A DNA stretch of 7,423 nucleotides, taken from NCBI GenBank assembly GCA_004357365.1, contig SMVT01000130.1, positions 1-7,423 on the forward strand, written 5' to 3'. The first letter of the stretch is position 1; each line of letters starts with the position of its first letter. The stretch is from Nitrospina sp. (GTDB taxonomy: Bacteria > Nitrospinota > Nitrospinia > Nitrospinales > Nitrospinaceae). Below, piece by piece: positions 5,631 to 7,423 of the stretch. The position numbers were made by a program, and so were the translations under genes. The notes beneath the pieces were generated by a model, which ran no database searches, had not been told where the DNA came from, and saw only the letters and a program-made list of their open reading frames with translations.

Positions 5631-7423
5631 TGCCCAAACGAACCGACATTGAAAAGATATTGATCATCGGGGCCGGCCCGATCATTATCGGCCAGGCGTG
5701 CGAATTTGATTACTCGGGAACCCAGGCCTGCAAGGCCCTGAAGGAGGATGGGTACCAGATCATTCTGGTGAACAGCAATCCCGCCACCATCATGACCGAT
5801 GCGGAGTTCGCGCATAAAACGTACGTGGAGCCGGTCACTCCCGAGATCGTGGCCCGCATCATCGAAAAAGAGAAACCCGACGCCCTGCTCCCAACTATGG
5901 GCGGCCAAACCGGCCTCAACACCGCCCTCGCGGTGGCGGAAATGGGGGTGCTCGAAAAACACCATGTCGAAATGATCGGCGCCAATGTCGAGACTATCCA
6001 CAAGGCGGAGGACCGCAAGCAGTTCAATGAAGCGATGGACCGTATCGGCCTGCAGGTGGCTCCGGGCGGTTATGCCGAATCGGTCAAGCAGGCCTGGCAG
6101 GTGGTCCGCGAGACCGGGTTTCCCGCGATCATCCGGCCGTCGTTCACCCTGGGGGGATCGGGTAGCGGCATCGCCTACACCGAAGCGGATTTTGAAAAGA
6201 CGGCCGAGTGGGCGCTCAGCGTCAGCCCCACACAACGCATCCTGATCGAAAAGTCCCTGCTGGGGTGGAAAGAATATGAACTGGAGGTGATGCGCGACAT
6301 CAAGGACAACGTGGTCATCGTCTGCTCCATCGAAAATTTCGATCCGATGGGCATCCACACCGGTGACAGCATTACCGTGGCCCCGTCGCAAACGCTCACT
6401 GACAAGGAATACCAGATCATGCGCAACGCGGCGATCGATATCATCCGGGAAATCGGTGTGGAAACGGGAGGCTCCAATATTCAATTCGCGGTCAACCCGG
6501 ACAACGGGGAAATGGTGGTGATCGAAATGAATCCCCGCGTGTCGCGAAGCTCGGCGCTGGCGTCCAAGGCCACGGGCTTTCCCATCGCCAAAATCGCCGC
6601 CAAGCTCGCCGTCGGTTACACGTTGGACGAAATCCGCAACGACATCACCCAGGTCACCCCCGTGTCTTTCGAACCGACTCTGGATTATTGTGTGGTGAAA
6701 ATTCCCCGCTTCACTTTTGAAAAATTTTTCAAGACCCCTCCCCTGTTATCGACCCAAATGAAATCCGTGGGGGAAGTGATGGCCATCGGCCGAACCTTTA
6801 AAGAGGCTCTCCAGAAAGCCCTGCGGTCCCTGGAGATCGGCATTTCGGGACTGGAAGAGGATTTCGAATTCGGCGGGGAGGTGCATCATGAAAGCGAAGG
6901 CAACCTGATAAAGCTCAAGAAAATGCTGGCGCTCCCGCATTGGGACCGGCTCTGGCACATCGCCGCCGGGCTCCGGCGCGGGATTTCGGTCGATGAAATT
7001 CATCGGATCACCGCTGTGGACCCCTGGTTCCTGTTCAACCTGAAAGAAATTGTGGATTTTGAGGAGACCCTCATCCAAGCCGGGGGACTCGATCAACTGT
7101 CGGACGCAGACCTGCGCAAGGCGAAGCAAATGGGCTTTTCCGATTTGTTCCTGGCCAAACTTTTAAAGTGCCGGGAAACCGAGGTCAATCAAAGAAGACA
7201 GTCGGCGGGCATCCTTCCCGTCTACAAACGCGTGGACACCTGCGGCGGGGAATTTGAGGCGCATACCCCGTATCTGTATTCCACTTATGAAGAAGAATGC
7301 GAGGCCAATCCTTCCGACCGGAAAAAAATTATGATCCTCGGCGGCGGACCCAACCGGATCGGTCAGGGAATCGAATTCGATTACTGTTGCGTGCATGCCT
7401 CCTTCGCGTTGCGGGAGGAAGGC
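5630..7423 (+). CDS. carB: Carbamoyl-phosphate synthase large subunit (5' part, cut by window edge)
   Basis: CarB uses two ATP, bicarbonate and ammonia from CarA to make carbamoyl phosphate. The first 598 codons are present, of roughly 1,070 expected; the frame is open to the last base, so this is truncation by the window and not a broken gene. Seen: the N-terminus MPKRTDIEKILIIGAGPIIIGQ, NSNPATIMTD (48-57), R129, R169, the glycine loop LGGSGSG (174-180), E215 in GWKEYE, Q285, and E299/N301/R303 in IEMNPRVSRSS. These match E. coli CarB active-site positions in number as well as type. An oligomerisation domain follows (about 400-555), then the start of the second synthetase half with GGGPNRIGQGIEFDYCC (571-587). 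The start ATG shares its A with the upstream TGA and has no clear Shine-Dalgarno, so translation is probably coupled. The allosteric C-terminal domain lies outside the window. Confidence 0.97.
   Translation, partial: MPKRTDIEKILIIGAGPIIIGQACEFDYSGTQACKALKEDGYQIILVNSNPATIMTDAEFAHKTYVEPVTPEIVARIIEKEKPDALLPTMGGQTGLNTALAVAEMGVLEKHHVEMIGANVETIHKAEDRKQFNEAMDRIGLQVAPGGYAESVKQAWQVVRETGFPAIIRPSFTLGGSGSGIAYTEADFEKTAEWALSVSPTQRILIEKSLLGWKEYELEVMRDIKDNVVIVCSIENFDPMGIHTGDSITVAPSQTLTDKEYQIMRNAAIDIIREIGVETGGSNIQFAVNPDNGEMVVIEMNPRVSRSSALASKATGFPIAKIAAKLAVGYTLDEIRNDITQVTPVSFEPTLDYCVVKIPRFTFEKFFKTPPLLSTQMKSVGEVMAIGRTFKEALQKALRSLEIGISGLEEDFEFGGEVHHESEGNLIKLKKMLALPHWDRLWHIAAGLRRGISVDEIHRITAVDPWFLFNLKEIVDFEETLIQAGGLDQLSDADLRKAKQMGFSDLFLAKLLKCRETEVNQRRQSAGILPVYKRVDTCGGEFEAHTPYLYSTYEEECEANPSDRKKIMILGGGPNRIGQGIEFDYCCVHASFALREEG

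Noticed and set aside
5621..6484. A - strand open frame of 287 codons opposite the start of carB
   Set aside because: The + strand here encodes the CarB N-terminus with active-site residues at family positions. The antisense frame is rich in His, Asp and Arg, as is typical of a shadow.
5630..7423. carB as a truncated pseudogene
   Set aside because: The frame is continuous to the final base with intact active-site residues; it is simply cut by the window edge.

Overview
The window holds most of a de novo pyrimidine (UMP) biosynthesis operon on the + strand, with one divergently transcribed cobalamin gene on its left. From left to right it contains a PduO-type corrinoid adenosyltransferase (8-649, - strand), a 187-base divergent control region (650-836), then pyrR (837-1373), pyrB (1378-2313), pyrC (2297-3583), carA (3631-4758), an unrecognised coiled-coil gene (4755-5630), and the first 598 codons of carB, which runs off the right edge (5630-7423). 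The reading frame of carB was followed by eye to the edge without a stop or frameshift.

The pathway genes encode the first three steps of UMP synthesis. CarA and CarB make carbamoyl phosphate, PyrB condenses it with aspartate, and PyrC closes the ring to dihydroorotate. PyrR is the RNA-binding, uridine-nucleotide-sensing regulator. The genes are packed: gaps or overlaps are +4, -17, +47, -4 and -1 bases. They are probably one transcription and translation unit, with a single AT-rich break before carA.

The leader is the most informative part. It carries a good sigma70-type promoter (TTGACT, 17 bases, TATATT), then a stem-loop that closely matches my recollection of the PyrR binding-loop consensus. 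Next comes an 18-codon leader ORF whose Shine-Dalgarno is the 3' strand of that stem-loop, and then a strong intrinsic terminator just before pyrR. The leader ORF's stop codon lies inside the terminator stem. This arrangement suggests that PyrR controls termination by blocking leader-peptide translation, a type of model proposed for Thermus, rather than only by the Bacillus antiterminator switch.

The second unusual item is the 291-residue protein encoded between the two carbamoyl-phosphate synthetase subunits. It has a conserved-looking N-terminal part and a long, regular C-terminal coiled coil, and I do not recognise it.

The organism is a bacterium of moderately high GC content (estimated by eye at about 55-58%). 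It uses PyrR attenuation and lacks a pyrI regulatory subunit gene beside pyrB. The gene order and sequence style would fit a Gram-negative lineage such as Nitrospinota or the former Deltaproteobacteria, but this is a low-confidence impression. There is no sign of mobile elements, CRISPR arrays, tRNA or rRNA in the window.
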